DNA of 7,099 nucleotides. Source: JBOFSQ01 sp051651625 (GTDB lineage Bacteria > Planctomycetota > Planctomycetia > Pirellulales > Thermoguttaceae). The stretch's first letter is position 1. Every line of letters begins with the position of its first letter. Shown here in pieces: positions 5,658 through 7,099 of the stretch. Under the pieces are notes generated by a model. It was not told the origin of the DNA, ran no database searches, and was given only the letters and a program-made list of their open reading frames with translations. The DNA lies in NCBI GenBank assembly GCA_051651625.1, contig JBOFSQ010000020.1, positions 1 to 7,099 of the forward strand, in the 5' to 3' direction. A program made the translations under genes and the position numbers.

Positions 5658-6959
5658 ATGACTCTACCCGTCCTGCCCCCCCCCCCCCGTTCGCGCAGCT
5701 TAACATCACCGTTCGCATTTGAGACGCTTCGCGGCGTCCCAATGCCAACGTTTGCCGCAATCTTCGCACTCGTTCTCCTCGCAGGATTGAGCCTCTGGTG
5801 GTGCAACAGTTTTCTTGACGATACTGACGTTGTCAACGCGAAACTGTCTGGCGCGCTTGCTTCGTTTCTCGATAAGGAGCGACAACGAGAATCGCATCCT
5901 TCGATTCTCGTTGCCGGGAGTTCTGTTAACTGTTACGGTATCTGTCTCGCTCCACTTGAGAAACGATTCGGTACATCTGCTGGAAAAATAGCTCTCGGCG
6001 GTTGCGGAATATGGGAATGTGAACGCATTCTCAAGAAGTATCCGCAAGAGACACAGAGCGTAAAGATAGTTTATATTGATTTACGAATGATTTGTCTTGG
6101 AACAGCAATAGGGAGCCAAATCGCCAATGCTTTTCCGCGTTTGCACGATTTCTCTGATGTCCGCGATGTGCGTCTTTACGAATCACTACACAAGACAGGA
6201 GTTGTCCCTGCGACTCGATTGGACTTGTGTATTAGCGACATGTTGCCGCACCGGATGAGTTTTCATAACTTGAAAACTTACCTAAAGAAGTTAAAGTCGA
6301 AAAACTCTGAAACGCCTTGCGGTTTTGAAAATATGTGGACATTTCCGGGCCGGATCGAATATAGCAAGCCCATCATAGAAGAGTTAAGCCTCTACGCAAC
6401 TGATGCAACGTATGAACCACAAAACAAAAACACGCAAGACTTGCTGAAATTCCAGTCAGCTATTTGCTCACGATATAACACCGAGATAGAATCTTGGCTG
6501 TGGGATTTTGCACGGTATTGCGAAGGACGCGGGATTTTTGTGGTGTTCAACATCACGCCATGCTGGCGAGCAATTCCGTATATTCCCGACCGAAACGATC
6601 CCAATCTCACCATAGATCAAAAGAAATATCTCGCTCTATTCGACAAGCTCGACGCGCACACAAACTGTCGCGTGATTGTACTCAAAGATTTTCAAACGCT
6701 CATTCCGGGCGCGGTTGATGCGGAATATCTTTTCGACACGCACCACATGACAAAAAACGGCGCAACGGTTTACACGCATTGGCTTGCGGATCAGACGTTG
6801 CGTGACGAAAAGATTTGTGCGCACTTGGGTATTCCGTGCCAAGCGGATGTGCAGACAGATTTTATCAAACTCGTTGCCGAGTTGGGAATGACGGTGCCGC
6901 AGAGTGAAACGCAGTCGTCCGAAACGCGCGTTGCGGAAACGGGTGCGACGGTAAAGTAG
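5658..6959 (+). CDS. Membrane-anchored SGNH/DltD-like hydrolase-fold protein
   Basis: The product has 433 residues from ATG 5658. A single membrane span (~31-47, TFAAIFALVLLAGLSLW) anchors a large domain, probably outside the cytoplasm. Motifs fit the SGNH/GDSL superfamily: ILVAGSSVNCYGI (83-95) as block I with S89 as likely nucleophile; ALGGCGIWE (112-120) near the block II position; FNITP (297-301) as a candidate block III; and FDTHHMTKNGA (359-369) as block V with D360 and H363. GSS in place of GDS, the N-terminal anchor and the DxxH-xxxGA ending recall DltD, AlgJ/AlgX and DUF1574 proteins, which act in acylation of cell-surface polymers; substrate here is unknown. The tail (~395-433) looks disordered. 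Codon 6 onward is a C13 run. In-frame ATG 5742 lies after it and just before the membrane span, so it is an alternative start. The frame stays open far upstream, but that part is antisense to the lipoprotein gene. Base composition from ~6050 to 6500 is visibly more AT-rich than in the neighbours, hinting at different ancestry. Confidence 0.8.
   Translation: MTLPVLPPPPRSRSLTSPFAFETLRGVPMPTFAAIFALVLLAGLSLWWCNSFLDDTDVVNAKLSGALASFLDKERQRESHPSILVAGSSVNCYGICLAPLEKRFGTSAGKIALGGCGIWECERILKKYPQETQSVKIVYIDLRMICLGTAIGSQIANAFPRLHDFSDVRDVRLYESLHKTGVVPATRLDLCISDMLPHRMSFHNLKTYLKKLKSKNSETPCGFENMWTFPGRIEYSKPIIEELSLYATDATYEPQNKNTQDLLKFQSAICSRYNTEIESWLWDFARYCEGRGIFVVFNITPCWRAIPYIPDRNDPNLTIDQKKYLALFDKLDAHTNCRVIVLKDFQTLIPGAVDAEYLFDTHHMTKNGATVYTHWLADQTLRDEKICAHLGIPCQADVQTDFIKLVAELGMTVPQSETQSSETRVAETGATVK
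5676..5688 (+). repeat. Homopolymer of 13 cytosines within the coding start
   Basis: Thirteen consecutive C residues encode Pro7-Pro10 and the first base of Arg11 of the SGNH-like protein. At C13 the frame continues into the membrane span. Loss of one C would bring a TAA at 5701-5703 into frame and gain of one would bring a TGA at 5720-5722 into frame, so most length changes would end translation from ATG 5658 within about 20 codons. A start at 5742 would be unaffected. Such tracts drive slipped-strand phase variation in other bacteria; here that role is inferred. The count may also be a sequencing error. Confidence 0.85.
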
Positions 6960-6984
6960 CGGTACGAATAGAAGCCGGAAAGGA

Positions 6985-7099
6985 GGCGGTACCCCGCCGT
7001 ATTGACGGACAGAGAAAGCGTTGCCGTCACGATTGCACACGTTCGGTGTTGCGAGAACCAAGAAACAACGTCAACACGCGGCTCTCCGTCAATACGGCG
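6985..7099. repeat. Inverted repeat downstream of the SGNH-like gene, cut by the window edge
   Basis: The 15-mer cgccgtattgacgga at 6995-7009 is exactly reverse-complemented at 7085-7099, the last base of the window, so the right arm may continue beyond it. Arms are 75 bases apart. A small hairpin ggcggtaccccgcc (6985-6998) overlaps the left arm. The enclosed 75 bases carry no gene and no recognised RNA. It begins ~26 bases after the stop codon and could be a transcript end or a small mobile repeat. Confidence 0.65.

Overview
The window looks like a piece of chromosome from an environmental, moderately GC-rich Gram-negative-type bacterium, most likely a planctomycete. That is an inference. 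It rests on wide intergenic regions packed with palindromic repeats, genes without clear Shine-Dalgarno sites, a Pro/Ala/Thr-rich lipoprotein whose C-terminal part resembles (from memory) an uncharacterised family I associate with Planctomycetes, and an FtsH with a long disordered N-terminus. No rRNA, tRNA, CRISPR array, transposase or phage gene was seen.

Layout. Positions 1-176 are the 3' end of a plus-strand gene whose product ends in Phe after a beta-strand-like tail. Positions 177-994 hold no credible gene. They contain a ~240-bp imperfect inverted repeat (233-469), three hairpins sharing the flank ccataacg (577-692), a 106-nt hairpin of the 'ccacgaaa' type (729-834) and a duplicated short repeat that runs into the start of the next gene (952-1004). 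Positions 995-3151 encode a complete FtsH-type membrane AAA+ zinc protease. Positions 3152-3439, between two convergent genes, hold a nested palindromic element. Positions 3440-5422 (minus) encode a 660-residue putative lipoprotein. Positions 5423-5657 are a divergent promoter region with a reasonable sigma70-like promoter for the right-hand gene. Positions 5658-6959 encode a 433-residue membrane-anchored SGNH/DltD-like protein whose fifth codon is followed at once by a run of 13 cytosines. Positions 6960-7099 hold another inverted repeat, cut by the window edge.

How the genes relate. FtsH degrades membrane and misfolded proteins. The lipoprotein and the SGNH-like protein are both predicted to be envelope proteins and are divergently transcribed, so they may share a control region, but nothing shows a common pathway. 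No MBOAT acyltransferase, the usual partner of DltD/AlgJ/AlgX-like proteins, is in the window.

The least ordinary features are the poly-C tract, which could switch translation of the SGNH-like protein, and the family of short hairpins whose stems differ in sequence but stay paired while loop and flank stay constant. Neither amounts to a demonstrated new system.
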